Shown: positions 35,384 to 44,735 of the stretch, one piece after another
Numbering within the stretch: the first letter of the stretch is position 1
Layout: the number at the start of each line of letters is the position of its first letter
Source: DATNPX01 sp036702975
GTDB taxonomy: Bacteria; Cyanobacteriota; Vampirovibrionia; Obscuribacterales; Obscuribacteraceae
Direction of reading: 5' to 3'
DNA length: 64,000 nucleotides
Assembly (NCBI GenBank): GCA_036702975.1
Contig: DATNPX010000032.1
Location: 62,001 to 126,000 of the forward strand
Made by a program: the position numbers and the translations under genes
Notes under the pieces: model-generated
Told to the model about the DNA's origin: nothing
Databases searched by the model: none
What the model saw: only the letters and a program-made list of their open reading frames with translations

Positions 35384-36050
35384 CTATCTCTGTCGCTAAG
35401 TCAGCTTGAGCAATTAGCGACTCGATATCCTTGCCGTGTCCGGGAAAATAAGCGATGCCGATACTGGCATTGACCCTGATAGTGTGCCATTGGTGCTGAA
35501 TGGCAATACCTTCGAATTTTTTCCGAATACGTTCTGCAAGCACCATCGCACCACGTCCAGGAGTTTCCGGACACAATACGATGAAGCGATCTTCCATATA
35601 GCGTCCGACCATGTCGACGTCAGAGCGGCAGGTATTAATTAGCACATCTGCAGCAGCGGCAATTGAGGAGTCCAGAGCAAGAACGCCATACTCTTGCCCG
35701 ATGCGATTCAGGTTATCTACTGCAACAACGAGAATCGAAACGTAACGCTTATAGCGGTATGAACGAGTCAACTCCCGACGGAAGTTGCGAACCAGATAGC
35801 GAAAACTGTATGTGGGCGTTTGCCTGTCGTAGAAGGCACGCATGTCTATCTCGTCATCCGTCAGCTCTCGAACGGGTTCAGGCGGTGAAAAAATGTTGCG
35901 CTGAGTGTCCGGATTCTTCAACATTTCCAGAGCCTCTTTTTCATTGAGGTTCCAGACTGTCTGATTGCGAATACTGGTTACTCGTCGATTGAACAAATTG
36001 TCTTTATGAACGTAACCTTTGTCCATCCACTTGTCGTCATTGTTTGCCAT
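35322..36050 (-). CDS. Degenerate GGDEF-domain protein
   Basis: The 242-aa protein has an N-terminal region without recognised domain (about residues 1-85) and a GGDEF fold (about 85-240: YRYKRYVSILVVAVDNLNRIGQEYGVLALDSSI). The active loop reads MEDRF at residues 152-156 instead of GG(D/E)EF, and the RxxD inhibitory site before it is also lost. Neither cyclase activity nor the usual c-di-GMP feedback site is expected. RIRKKFEGIAIQHQWHTIRVNASIGIAYFPGHGKDIESLIAQAD is typical of the domain's C-terminal half. It is the gene upstream of the metallopeptidase, with overlap or near-contact. Confidence 0.82.
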   Translation of the reverse strand: MANNDDKWMDKGYVHKDNLFNRRVTSIRNQTVWNLNEKEALEMLKNPDTQRNIFSPPEPVRELTDDEIDMRAFYDRQTPTYSFRYLVRNFRRELTRSYRYKRYVSILVVAVDNLNRIGQEYGVLALDSSIAAAADVLINTCRSDVDMVGRYMEDRFIVLCPETPGRGAMVLAERIRKKFEGIAIQHQWHTIRVNASIGIAYFPGHGKDIESLIAQADLATEIVADRGGNGVCFAPELSEPPS

Positions 36051-36226
36051 TAGATACTCAATCCAAATCAGGTGTCACTGCGAAAAATCGCAATCGCTCT
36101 GGTGCGGTCTACCGACAAGAAACTTAGTCCGATAAGTGGACAGCCCCCCAATAGAACCACCACTTAGAAGTCTTCTGCCACGTTTTTAGAAAAAGTACAC
36201 CTGAAAACAGCTAATCGATTTTAGCT

Positions 36227-36619
36227 TTATGCAGCAAAACCGCTCTTCAAATGCGGCTTCAGGAATTCCAGCAATTCGCCTAGCCTGTCGTAATTTAAGG
36301 GATTCGCGGCAGCATCAACGCTCTCGGGATCTTCAGCAGGGTCAGTATCTTCAAGCGGCAGCCCCGGACTGCGTGCCGACTTTCCTATAACTCTATGCCT
36401 ACCGGACTCGTCTTCGGCGACCAGGGTCCAGTGAACGCCCTGCAGGACCTGGTCAGGTGGAAGAGTAGCCTCTTTTATATGGAGGACACCACTGGCTTTA
36501 GCCAGTCTTTCCAGTTCGGCAGCTTGGCCATGCGCCATCGAGGGCGTGGTCAAGGTACAACGCTGCCAGGTGGAAAGAGTTCCCTGATTTCTAGTTTCGC
36601 TGTAGGAAATAGTCAGCAT
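36227..36619 (-). CDS. Small protein resembling protealysin inhibitor emfourin
   Basis: The 130-aa protein has a strong ribosome site (GGAGGAG about 10 bases before ATG 36619), so the gene is probably real. The pattern of N-terminal beta-strand, AAELERLAKASGVL helix, a central strand HWTLVAEDESGRHRVIGKS and final LGELLEFLKPHL helix resembles emfourin-type inhibitors of M4 metallopeptidases. The match is by pattern only. No M4 peptidase is in the window; the nearby duplicated metallopeptidase belongs to a different family, so a functional link is speculative. Confidence 0.6.
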   Translation of the reverse strand: MLTISYSETRNQGTLSTWQRCTLTTPSMAHGQAAELERLAKASGVLHIKEATLPPDQVLQGVHWTLVAEDESGRHRVIGKSARSPGLPLEDTDPAEDPESVDAAANPLNYDRLGELLEFLKPHLKSGFAA

Positions 36620-36788
36620 AGATTTGAATCTCCTCCAACCACATGGTTGTTACGCTGTCCACGCCGGTCACAGACAGCTAGACTGCAATCGAAAGAAGAG
36701 AGTTCCGAAAGAACGTTAGCTCAGCCGCACTGCCGGAGACAAAAGCGAAAACACAAGCGCGGGGTTTCGGGAATTTCAAGTAGCCACT

Positions 36789-38129
36789 TCAAGCCTTAGC
36801 TGAACCTACGGCACCTGTATTCAGTTCTTGAGGAGCGAGCAAAGCAGGATCGAGCAAATAAAGTCGCACCATATTTAGTGCCTCTTGGGCGGTTCTGAAT
36901 CTCACTTCACTGCGAATCGAGGCTTTGCCAAGTCTCAACGTCTTGCCGGTGTAGAAGTTTTCAGCTGCTAGCCCCAAGTAGACTGTGCCAATAGGCTTCT
37001 CGGCAGTGCCGCCATCTGGTCCTGCGATGCCTGTGACCGAGAGAGCGATATCGCCGTATCCGAGTGCTAAGGCGCCTTTTGCCATCTCTTCCGCACACTG
37101 CGGACTAACAGCCCCATAAGCATCAATGGTTTGCTGTTTCACTTTAAGCAGATCTATTTTCGACTGGTTCGAGTACGTCACCATATTCAGTGCTATATAT
37201 TTCGAGCTTCCAGGCACATCAGTTAATCTTTGACTGATTAGACCTCCGGTGCAGGATTCCGCCAGAGACAGACGTAGATTCTTCTCTTTCAACAAGCGGC
37301 CAACAACTGACTCGAGAGTATCGCTATCGAAACCATAGCAGCGCGAACCGCTACCCGACTCAATCTCCGCTACAACCGGTGCAGCCAGAGCCCGCGCTTC
37401 TTCCTCGGTGGCAGCCTTAGCAGTAACTCTTAGACGACATTCAGCATACCCCGCATATGGGGCCACAGTCGGATTACTCAAATCGAGCAAATGAGCGAAT
37501 TGCTCCGCCAGCGCAGATTCACCGATGCCAATATGTTTGAGTTCGATAGACCAGAGAACACCGCTGCCATAATTCTTGACTAGATATGGTGCAGCCACCT
37601 CGCGCCACATCGCATGAAGTTCGCGCGGCACACCCGGGAACGTCAAAATCAGGCGTTCACGGTCTGGGTTAGCAATGCCTATCTTTGCCAATTCGTTGTG
37701 TCCCAGCTTCCAGATGATGCCGGGAGCCGTTCCGCGAGAATTACTCAGAATTTCGGCTCCAACAGGGCGCATAGCTTGCTTGCGATTGCTGTCAGGCATC
37801 TTGAAATTGCGCGAAGCAAAGAGTTTTCTTATATGCTCAAAAACCTCTTCATCAAAGATCAGTTCGGTCTCCAAGAGCTCGGCGATGCATTCTGTTGTCA
37901 AATCGTCAGCGGTGGGACCAAGTCCGCCAGTCGTAATCAGGATGTCACAGCGTTCAAGCGCCTGCCGCAAAACGGCGCGAATGCGCTGCTTATTGTCACC
38001 AACGGTACTGCGATAGTAGCTCTCGATGCCGAGCTTGGCGAGCTCGACGGCCAGAAACTGCGAATTTGTGTCTAAGACTTGTCCCAGCAGCAGTTCAGTG
38101 CCGACCGAGACGACTTCAGCGCTAGGCAT
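36789..38129 (-). CDS. cinA: CinA-family protein (competence/damage-inducible protein A)
   Basis: The 446-aa, two-domain protein is typical of full-length CinA. The N-terminal domain is molybdopterin-binding-like (AEVVSVGTELLLGQVLDTNSQFLA, TTGGLGPTADDLT, TFPGVPRELHAMW). The C-terminal domain is the nicotinamide-nucleotide amidase type (LAESCTGGLISQRLTDVPGSS, SVTGIAGPDGGTAEKPIGTVYLG). CinA recycles pyridine nucleotides (NMN deamidation, ADP-ribose hydrolysis) and is often linked to competence. With nadV about 5 kb away it adds to a pyridine-nucleotide theme. The start ATG is at 38129. Confidence 0.94.
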   Translation of the reverse strand: MPSAEVVSVGTELLLGQVLDTNSQFLAVELAKLGIESYYRSTVGDNKQRIRAVLRQALERCDILITTGGLGPTADDLTTECIAELLETELIFDEEVFEHIRKLFASRNFKMPDSNRKQAMRPVGAEILSNSRGTAPGIIWKLGHNELAKIGIANPDRERLILTFPGVPRELHAMWREVAAPYLVKNYGSGVLWSIELKHIGIGESALAEQFAHLLDLSNPTVAPYAGYAECRLRVTAKAATEEEARALAAPVVAEIESGSGSRCYGFDSDTLESVVGRLLKEKNLRLSLAESCTGGLISQRLTDVPGSSKYIALNMVTYSNQSKIDLLKVKQQTIDAYGAVSPQCAEEMAKGALALGYGDIALSVTGIAGPDGGTAEKPIGTVYLGLAAENFYTGKTLRLGKASIRSEVRFRTAQEALNMVRLYLLDPALLAPQELNTGAVGSAKA

Positions 38130-38135
38130 GATTAT

Positions 38136-38342
38136 CTAAGCGATTTTCGCCTGCTGTGAGTGGGGCACGTTTTGCGGCATGACCATGCCGTGGTGGCCGC
38201 CTTCAGGCGCTGCTTCCGGTGCATTGGCGTTGTAGGTAAACGCGGCAAAAACACCGATTGCAAAGACGACCATCCCAAAGCATATAAAAAAGAAAACCAA
38301 CCATTTGCTGGATGGATCCTTGTGATGTGCATCTTCTGCCAT
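38136..38342 (-). CDS. Small single-span membrane protein
   Basis: The 68-aa protein has GGGGAG shortly before its ATG, then MAEDAHHKDPSSKW, one membrane helix (LVFFFICFGMVVFAIGVFAAFTY) and a His/Pro/Ala-rich tail (EGGHHGMVMPQNVPHSQQ). The His/Met-rich tail could bind metal, but that is inference. It ends 6 bases before the cinA start, so both are probably in one transcript. No family is recognised. Confidence 0.7.
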   Translation of the reverse strand: MAEDAHHKDPSSKWLVFFFICFGMVVFAIGVFAAFTYNANAPEAAPEGGHHGMVMPQNVPHSQQAKIA

Positions 38343-38397
38343 TTTTCTCCCCTTTCAGTATCGAATTACTTCGAATTGCTCGAATTATAAGCTCGTT

Positions 38398-39030
38398 TTA
38401 AAAGCTTTTCGCACTCTTCAATAATGTCATGACGGTATCGAGATTGAATGAAGTTCCGAAGGGTTCCAGCGCCGTGATAAGAATCGTTTTCTTCTTTTCT
38501 TTAACGCAAATACAACCTATCATTCCTTCTACTTTTCTTTCGTCCACGTCCTTTGGATCTTTGAACTCTCCAACAATATACGCCATCTCTTGCCCAGCGA
38601 TTGTTGTTTGTCCTTTAGACTTTACTGCTTGAATTTTGGGAGTCAGGTAACTACCACCGCCCACTTCCATGGCGCGGTCCAGGTACTCGCGAGGCTCAAG
38701 AGTCTCTACCTGACCAGAGAGTGGGTCACTGAATAATTGGATACTCAAGTTGTCAGGCACATGTTTGACGACCAAAATATCCTTGCCAGAGCTTGGCACG
38801 AGGGGAATCGCGATCGAAAGAGCTTTGTCAATGGAAAAGCCAGCCGGCAAGGGATCTGGGAAATCGGCTACATGGTGAGCTATCGCCTTCTGCTTGGACG
38901 GATCTAAGCTCTCGCGAGCGGCCTGCTGAAGGAGCGAAACGCTACGAATCGCGGTGTACAAGACTCCGACAATGCTCGCGACCGAGAAGGCGATAATGAT
39001 GCGAGCCCAGGCCGGCAGCTTCGCTTTCAT
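38398..39030 (-). CDS. Membrane-anchored protein of unknown function
   Basis: The 210-aa protein has a single N-terminal membrane segment (ARIIIAFSVASIVGVLYTAI) and an exported beta-rich remainder (GFSIDKALSIAIPLVPSSGKDILVVKHVPDN, GEFKDPKDVDERKVEGMIGCICVKEKKKTILITALEP). I do not recognise a domain. It lies between folD (12 bases upstream) and the small membrane gene, all on the minus strand, so it is probably co-transcribed with folD. Confidence 0.75.
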   Translation of the reverse strand: MKAKLPAWARIIIAFSVASIVGVLYTAIRSVSLLQQAARESLDPSKQKAIAHHVADFPDPLPAGFSIDKALSIAIPLVPSSGKDILVVKHVPDNLSIQLFSDPLSGQVETLEPREYLDRAMEVGGGSYLTPKIQAVKSKGQTTIAGQEMAYIVGEFKDPKDVDERKVEGMIGCICVKEKKKTILITALEPFGTSFNLDTVMTLLKSAKSF

Positions 39031-39042
39031 GAGTGCATCACC

Positions 39043-39945
39043 TTAGCCGTTGCGCAGATGCTCTTCGTAAGCTAAAAACGTATTAGACAAAAGCATAGCG
39101 ATAGTCATCGGACCGACTCCGCCGGGAACGGGAGTGATAAAAGCTGCATGCTTTCTCGCTTCCGGATACTCGACATCACCGTCAATGACTGAGCTACCAT
39201 CGTCATTCTTGGTGTGGTGGATACCGACATCGATTACAGCACTACCGGGCTTGACCCATGAGCCTTTGACGAAATTACGGCGTCCGGCTGCGACTACCAG
39301 GATGTCAGCATCACGACAGATATCTTCTAAACCTTGTGTGCGGCTGTGGCAGACTGTGACGGTGGCATTGCGCTGCATGAGTAACAGCGCAATCGGTTTG
39401 CCGACTAAATTCGAACGCCCAATTACGACGGCTTTCTTTCCTTCAATCGTAATTTTGTAGTGGTCGAGAAGCTCGATGATCCCCATTGGAGTGCATGGTC
39501 TTAGCCCTTTTTTGCCAGCAAGGAGAAGACCCATGCTCAAGGTGGTGAGGCCGTCGACATCTTTGCCTGAATCCAATGCCTCCAACACCGTGTCAGATGA
39601 GATGTGTTTGGGCAAAGGCAACTGGACGAGAATGCCATCTACACTTGGATCGCCATTGAGCTTGCGCACACAAGCGATGATTTCATCTTGTGTCGCTGTA
39701 GCCTCGAACTTATGAAACGAACTCTCAATGCCCACCTGTTTGCAGGCCTTAATTTTTCCCTGTACATAGAGGGCACTCGCCGGATCATCGCCAACAAGCA
39801 CAACAGCCAAACCTGGTGCGCGCTTGCCTTTCCCCACTGCTTGAGCAACTGATTCTTTCAGACGCCCGCGAACCGCGGCTGCTACTGCTTTTCCATCAAG
39901 CACATTAGTGGCGACTTCTTGTGCGCGCTCTTCTTTAACGACCAT
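39043..39945 (-). CDS. folD: Methylenetetrahydrofolate dehydrogenase/cyclohydrolase
   Basis: Bifunctional enzyme interconverting methylene-, methenyl- and formyl-tetrahydrofolate for purine and formyl-methionine synthesis. The catalytic Tyr/Lys pair lies in SALYVQGKIKACKQVGI; VDGILVQLPLPKHI, PCTPMGIIELLDHY, VVIGRSNLVGKPIALLL and the C-terminal TPVPGGVGPMTIAMLL are diagnostic. The 300 aa are normal apart from a short N-terminal extension. GAGGAG before ATG 39945 supports the start. Confidence 0.96.
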   Translation of the reverse strand: MVVKEERAQEVATNVLDGKAVAAAVRGRLKESVAQAVGKGKRAPGLAVVLVGDDPASALYVQGKIKACKQVGIESSFHKFEATATQDEIIACVRKLNGDPSVDGILVQLPLPKHISSDTVLEALDSGKDVDGLTTLSMGLLLAGKKGLRPCTPMGIIELLDHYKITIEGKKAVVIGRSNLVGKPIALLLMQRNATVTVCHSRTQGLEDICRDADILVVAAGRRNFVKGSWVKPGSAVIDVGIHHTKNDDGSSVIDGDVEYPEARKHAAFITPVPGGVGPMTIAMLLSNTFLAYEEHLRNG

Positions 39946-40013
39946 CTGAACTCCTCATCCACGCATCAAACTAAACAATCGAAATAAGCTAATCAGGCTA
40001 AAACAGCTAACAA

Positions 40014-41039
40014 CTAGAAATGAATCTGCTGAAAGGCGTTATCTAAATCTAACTTGGCACCTTCTTTGCCCGCGTTGCGCAAATTGACGCCACGTCCCCG
40101 GCTGACTCGACCAATCACAACAAAATGCGTCGCCAATTCTTGCTCCCAATTGTCCCAGATTTCTTTGCGCAAACAGCCAACCAATTGATAATCTTCACCT
40201 CCATAGAGAGCCCAATGCAAAGGGTCGACGCCTGCTAATCCAGCCAGGTTCCTTGTTTCCTCATGCACTGGTACCGAAGACAAATCTATATCCATCGATA
40301 CATTACTGGCGTGGGCGATCTGCACAAGCGCGTCAGCCAGCCCGTCGCTCGCGTCCATCAAAGCTCCTTCTGATGCGGTGCGTTTAACCAATGCCCAACC
40401 GGCAGTCAACTTAGGCTGTGGACGCCTATGAGCGGCTGCCGCATGCGGAAAACAAGGGGGCGCACCGGGGATAGACTGCGAGTTGTTTCGCAAGTACCAG
40501 AGCCCAGCAGCACTAGCACCAAAGTCGCCGGTTGCAATAACGAGATCGCCATCTTTTGCCCCGCTACGCGTCAAACAACCGTTTTCATGCCAGCTGCCGA
40601 GAGCCGTAAGTGAGAGAACAAGATTGGGTCCAGCGGTCAGGTCACCCCCTGCAACCCGCGTCTTGAAGGTATTTGCGCAATCTATGATGCCAGAGTAAAG
40701 GCGCGAAAACTGCTCACGGGTAAACTGAGCAGGCAAAGAGATAGCTACTAGCAGGTATTCGGGATATCCGCCCATGGCCGCAATATCGCTCAAATTAACG
40801 GCAACAGATTTCCAACCAATATCCTCAAAGCTGCTTACAGAGGTCAAAAAGTGGGTGCCTTCGATAAGACTGTCCGTAGTAGCCAGTTGCTGTCGGGGAA
40901 GCATGGCGCAGTCATCACCGATGAATCTGCTGTTCGTCCAAGTCTTAATTTGTTGGACTATTGAATGTTCTTGTGAATGTTCTTGGGTCAATTGAACAGC
41001 CTGTATGGCGCTTTCAGCGAGCGAGCAAAAGTCGAGCAA
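40014..41039 (-). CDS. thiL: Thiamine-monophosphate kinase
   Basis: Phosphorylates thiamine monophosphate to thiamine diphosphate, the last step of cofactor synthesis. FIGDDCAMLP, ATTDSLIEGTHF, IGWKSVAVNLSDIAAMGGYPEYLLVAISLP, RVAGGDLTAGPNLVLSLTALG, LMDASDGLADAL and ALYGGEDYQLVG follow the family order; 341 aa is normal. The only plausible start is TTG at 41039 or another non-ATG codon nearby; a duplicated 12-base stretch near the start gives QEHSQEHS. It is divergent from the YggT gene. Confidence 0.93.
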   Translation of the reverse strand: MLDFCSLAESAIQAVQLTQEHSQEHSIVQQIKTWTNSRFIGDDCAMLPRQQLATTDSLIEGTHFLTSVSSFEDIGWKSVAVNLSDIAAMGGYPEYLLVAISLPAQFTREQFSRLYSGIIDCANTFKTRVAGGDLTAGPNLVLSLTALGSWHENGCLTRSGAKDGDLVIATGDFGASAAGLWYLRNNSQSIPGAPPCFPHAAAAHRRPQPKLTAGWALVKRTASEGALMDASDGLADALVQIAHASNVSMDIDLSSVPVHEETRNLAGLAGVDPLHWALYGGEDYQLVGCLRKEIWDNWEQELATHFVVIGRVSRGRGVNLRNAGKEGAKLDLDNAFQQIHF

Positions 41040-41123
41040 GAATAAGTTTAGATGCTACAATCAGCCTCAAGGGAAGTCTACACACAAATACTTTCGCTAA
41101 GCTCATTTGAGGCATGTAAACGT

Positions 41124-41396
41124 ATGGTGGTCGCGCTGTTACAATTTGTCGACGGGCTCTTCGGGATTCTCAATCTTTTGATTCTTGTATGGTGCTTGTT
41201 AACCTGGTTTCCGAACATACGTTGGTACGACCAGCCGTGGAGCACGCTTGATAAAATAGTGTCGCCTATTTTGGCGCCGTTCAAGAAATTAATTCCGCCT
41301 ATAGGCAATATAGACATCTCAGCCATTGTGGCAATCTTTGCATTGCGTTTAGTTCAGACAGTAATCCACCAAGGCCTTGTAGCATTTATAAGTTGA
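41124..41396 (+). CDS. YggT-family membrane protein
   Basis: The 90-aa two-helix membrane protein of the YggT family is conserved in cyanobacteria, plastids and most bacteria and implicated in division-site or osmotic-stress membrane organisation. The signature is LVWCLLTWFPNIRWYDQPWSTLDKIVSPILAPFKKLIPPIGNIDISAIVAIFAL. ATG 41124 starts directly at the first helix and has GAGG upstream, as family members do; the frame is open back to 41052, giving an atypical 24-residue extension. Confidence 0.88.
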   Translation: MVVALLQFVDGLFGILNLLILVWCLLTWFPNIRWYDQPWSTLDKIVSPILAPFKKLIPPIGNIDISAIVAIFALRLVQTVIHQGLVAFIS

Positions 41397-41427
41397 CTTC
41401 GTCGGATTAGGAAAGGCAATCGATTAC

Positions 41428-43569
41428 ATGCTTTCGCGCAGAACCTTCTTAATAGGTGGGTTAGCCTCGGGGTTAGCCATTTCGCTAGATCCGCTTGCTA
41501 CTGCACCGTCTTGGGCGAAGAAGCACGCGGCAACAACAACCAGTGGACCACATGTAGTAGCGAAGGACGACTGGCCCCCGCCGATTGCACCATCGCAAAT
41601 TGGCGTTACTGACAAGAACCTATGTTGTTTCACTGACGAATTCGGACGTTTGGCTCTTATGGACTTTCGTCCGAAGAAAGGCAAACCGATGCAGCTGCTA
41701 GGTAAGCTAAACGGGCTTGGCCGCAAGGTGTTGGACTTTCGTGTCAGTGGCAACAAAGCCTATGCATTAGTCTCCGCCGAGACCGATGGTGGTGACAGCC
41801 AGCTGATGCTTGTCGGCATCAATCTTGCCACGACACCGCAAATCGTCTCTCGCACAGTTCTCGACAAGTTCAACGAGGTGACGTGTGTCGCCTCCTCACC
41901 GCAGCTAGTTTGTGTAGCAGGCACATCCATCAATGGTGAACCAACCATCGCACTCTATTCTGAAGCGAGATCGGGGCGCGCAACAGAACCTACTTATCAG
42001 GCGAACTTTCCGGTCACAGCGCCAGTTCTCAAACTGGAAATTCTAAATAGAACTCTCATTGCTCTAGTTGGACAGCAAAATTCAGTTTTGCAATGTATTA
42101 GTGCGGCAATTCCTTCTGCTCCTGAGTTGCACAAGTCTTTGCCTCTGGGCGGAGACTTCATCAACATGAGTGCGTTCGGTGACGTGATACTGGTCGGCGG
42201 ATCATTCGAATTGGAAGGCAAAAAATCGAGTAGTAATGAAAGCTACGTGGGTGTGAAATCAGTAGCATTATCGCCAGTACCACATGTAGTGTCACAAATG
42301 CAGATCGATCCGCTCATGACGGTTACCGACATGGCCGCGACGCGCGGGCGATTTATGGTGCTGGGCAACACGAGCACCGATATGACAGTTGTCTCGATGA
42401 CTGTGACAAAATTAGGTGTCTTATCCAGAGACCGTGACAACGATCCGCCCCGCTTAGGTTCACCCATCGGGCAAAGCTGCCGCTTAGCATTGCGCGACAG
42501 AACTGCTTATGTGGCATCGGGATGGATCGGTTTGAAGATAGTCTCACTCACGCTCACAGGCTGGAAGACAACTTACGAGTATACAGTTCCGCGCTATGCC
42601 GCTTCGAGCATTGCTGCCTGGAAGAACTTGGTAGTTCTGGCCGGCCCCGACTTGCGCCTCTACGATATTTCGCAGACCTCAGCACCGCATTTGGTATCAA
42701 CAACCAACTTGCCCGCCTATTCTAAAAACGTAGTTGGAGCAGGATCATTTCTAGTTTGCTTGCTGAAAGACTCACTTACTTTGCGAAAGATGCAAAGCTT
42801 GAACGAAGTTACAGCGAGCCTGCAACTAAGTGGAAACGAGTTATGCTTTGATCCCATACAACAGAAAGTTTATGTGCTACAAACTTCCGGACTGAAAGAC
42901 GCTGATGAGACAGTGCTTGAGACTGTAGAAGAAGGCGGCAAGGGAAAGACAAAAGACTCTGAGCAAGCCAAACAGGTAAAGCTGGAACGCCAGAAAAAGC
43001 ACGCCAAAGACGTTAAATCGTCTAAAGAGACAAAGATCATCAAGGTTCAAGCTTACTCAAACAGCCTCGTGAACGAGCAGACATTCACAATTCCGGGTGT
43101 ATTCACACAAGCATCCGCTCATGATGGCGGCATTCTTTTAATCGGTCTCAATGATGTGTCACTGTTTGACGTAACAAAAACAGAGCCAGAGCTCATAGGT
43201 TCTCGTCACTTTGAGAACCTGGCGTTGCGGCAAGGTGTTGTAACTAAAGATCACATACTTTTAACCGCTGTTGATCCACGCTCGAAAGGATTCTTCCTCG
43301 TTCTTTCTCGGTCGGATAAAGACCTTCGAGTGATCGGTTCGACCGAGTTGCCAAACGATGCAAGAGGGCTAGCGGCAAGCAAAGGAAAAGCAGTCATAAT
43401 CGGACAGCAGGACGGAAAAGACTCCGCAGTTGTCGTCGATTACAAAGCAGAAGCGGCACCGAAAGTAGTGGCATCTGTTCCCGGTATAGAAGAAGCGGCG
43501 GCCGTTACGATCTCGGATGATTCAGCAATCTTATGCGGGCGTGGAATTGAGATTGTCAGTCTCAGCTAA
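41428..43569 (+). CDS. Tat-exported beta-propeller-like protein (LVIVD-type repeats)
   Basis: The 713-aa protein has a twin-arginine signal (LSRRTFLIGGLASGLAISLDPLATA, cleavage near APSWA-K), so it is predicted to be exported folded. The rest is a series of about 40-50-residue beta-rich repeats of the type ...AYVASGWIGLKIVSL... and ...LYDISQTSAPHLVSTTNLP..., resembling LVIVD propeller repeats. A Lys/Glu-rich loop (about residues 500-540) interrupts the propeller. No enzyme motif is visible; a surface scaffold or binding role is likely. Confidence 0.7.
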   Translation: MLSRRTFLIGGLASGLAISLDPLATAPSWAKKHAATTTSGPHVVAKDDWPPPIAPSQIGVTDKNLCCFTDEFGRLALMDFRPKKGKPMQLLGKLNGLGRKVLDFRVSGNKAYALVSAETDGGDSQLMLVGINLATTPQIVSRTVLDKFNEVTCVASSPQLVCVAGTSINGEPTIALYSEARSGRATEPTYQANFPVTAPVLKLEILNRTLIALVGQQNSVLQCISAAIPSAPELHKSLPLGGDFINMSAFGDVILVGGSFELEGKKSSSNESYVGVKSVALSPVPHVVSQMQIDPLMTVTDMAATRGRFMVLGNTSTDMTVVSMTVTKLGVLSRDRDNDPPRLGSPIGQSCRLALRDRTAYVASGWIGLKIVSLTLTGWKTTYEYTVPRYAASSIAAWKNLVVLAGPDLRLYDISQTSAPHLVSTTNLPAYSKNVVGAGSFLVCLLKDSLTLRKMQSLNEVTASLQLSGNELCFDPIQQKVYVLQTSGLKDADETVLETVEEGGKGKTKDSEQAKQVKLERQKKHAKDVKSSKETKIIKVQAYSNSLVNEQTFTIPGVFTQASAHDGGILLIGLNDVSLFDVTKTEPELIGSRHFENLALRQGVVTKDHILLTAVDPRSKGFFLVLSRSDKDLRVIGSTELPNDARGLAASKGKAVIIGQQDGKDSAVVVDYKAEAAPKVVASVPGIEEAAAVTISDDSAILCGRGIEIVSLS

Positions 43570-44000
43570 ACACTCTTTTGTATCCATTTTACCGCTGGCC
43601 AATTAGCTGGCCGGTGATGTCGCGCTAGCACAGAGAAAAGGACTGACTCATGCAAGCGCTACAACGGAAGCGAAAACGCTCAATCGTAAGCCCTGCTCTA
43701 TCGACATAAACACCAAATACAGTATCACACCATATTCAGTGGCATGATAATATGGCATATATCAAGCGCGACCTCATCTCGGCGTTGTCAGCAGATCTTA
43801 ATAATAGTTTCGAACCAGTTGAGTCCATTCATTAATGGGTAAGTAATTATCGGCGTCCAATTCTATTTTGCCGCCGGGTGTTGCTTGCTGAACTTGCTGC
43901 ACGAGTGAAAGGAAGCAAGAGTGTACAAAACGGTCGCAATTGGTTACAGCGATTCACGATCCGGACTTTTTACCATTCACACCTTCACAGGAACATCGTC
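43570..44000. other. Intergenic region with an imperfect hairpin, no gene seen
   Basis: About 430 bases between the Tat protein and the START-like gene. A 9-bp imperfect stem (about 43593-43616, core GGCCA...TGGCC, including G-T pairs) follows the upstream stop by 24 bases, without a T-run. The frame of the downstream gene is open from 43878, but the sequence before its signal peptide has no protein-like pattern. Confidence 0.5.
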
Positions 44001-44735
44001 TTGCAAAAGAGTTTCTTGAAAAGTCTCCCCAAACGGTGTCTCATCTTTGCTATGGCTCTATCCCTCAGCCTGTCGCCATTTCTTAGCAGTTATGCGGGCG
44101 ACGGCGCCGACTGCGGAAAAACGCAGCAGGTAATCGCTAGCCAGTGCCCGGCCGTCGGTGCGCTAAATAGGGAGACCTCGCTGCCGACCAGAAAGAGCCA
44201 GAAACAGGAGCAACTAAGCTCTGACGCACCTCCGCTCGTCTCCGAAGAACGAAAGGGCAACAAAACTTATGCCGTCGGAAGCGTTGTCGTCAACGCTAAA
44301 GCAGAGCACATTTGGCAGTTACTGACAGACTACAGCAACGCTCCGGAAATTTTTAACAATGTCCAGAAATGCGAAGTCGTTCAGGACAACGGGCAGACCA
44401 AGCTCGTTAAACAGTCAATACATCCCAAAGGCACTCCACTGAAATTCGAATACGTTATGTCTATCAAAGAGACAGCGCCGCGATTGATGGAGTGGCATAG
44501 AAAAAGTGGTTCCTTCAAAGATGTTGCCGGTTCCTGGAAGTTAGAACAGGACAGTGAGACTGGAATGACCAAAGTGACATACTCAATCTTTATTGACGGC
44601 GGACTGCTATTGCCACCCTGGCTGCTGCGTGGACAATCCAAAAATTACCTCCCCGACCTGCTTTTGTCTTTGAAGCAAGCATCAGAACGCAAACAGACCA
44701 CAGCAACCACCAACCAGCGCAGTAACCGCGGCTGA
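44001..44735 (+). CDS. Exported cyclase/START-like (SRPBCC) protein
   Basis: Residues 1-35 form a signal peptide (KSLPKRCLIFAMALSLSLSPFLSSYAGDG). The exported part has a polyketide-cyclase/dehydrase-type SRPBCC fold of about 150 residues: VGSVVVNAKAEHIWQLLTDYSNAPEIFNNVQKCEVVQDNGQTKLVKQ, then WKLEQDSETGMTKVTYSIFIDGG. Such domains bind hydrophobic ligands; exported forms are common in cyanobacteria. TTG 44001 has AGGA 8 bases upstream and gives a proper signal peptide; the frame is open from GTG 43878. Confidence 0.75.
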   Translation: MQKSFLKSLPKRCLIFAMALSLSLSPFLSSYAGDGADCGKTQQVIASQCPAVGALNRETSLPTRKSQKQEQLSSDAPPLVSEERKGNKTYAVGSVVVNAKAEHIWQLLTDYSNAPEIFNNVQKCEVVQDNGQTKLVKQSIHPKGTPLKFEYVMSIKETAPRLMEWHRKSGSFKDVAGSWKLEQDSETGMTKVTYSIFIDGGLLLPPWLLRGQSKNYLPDLLLSLKQASERKQTTATTNQRSNRG

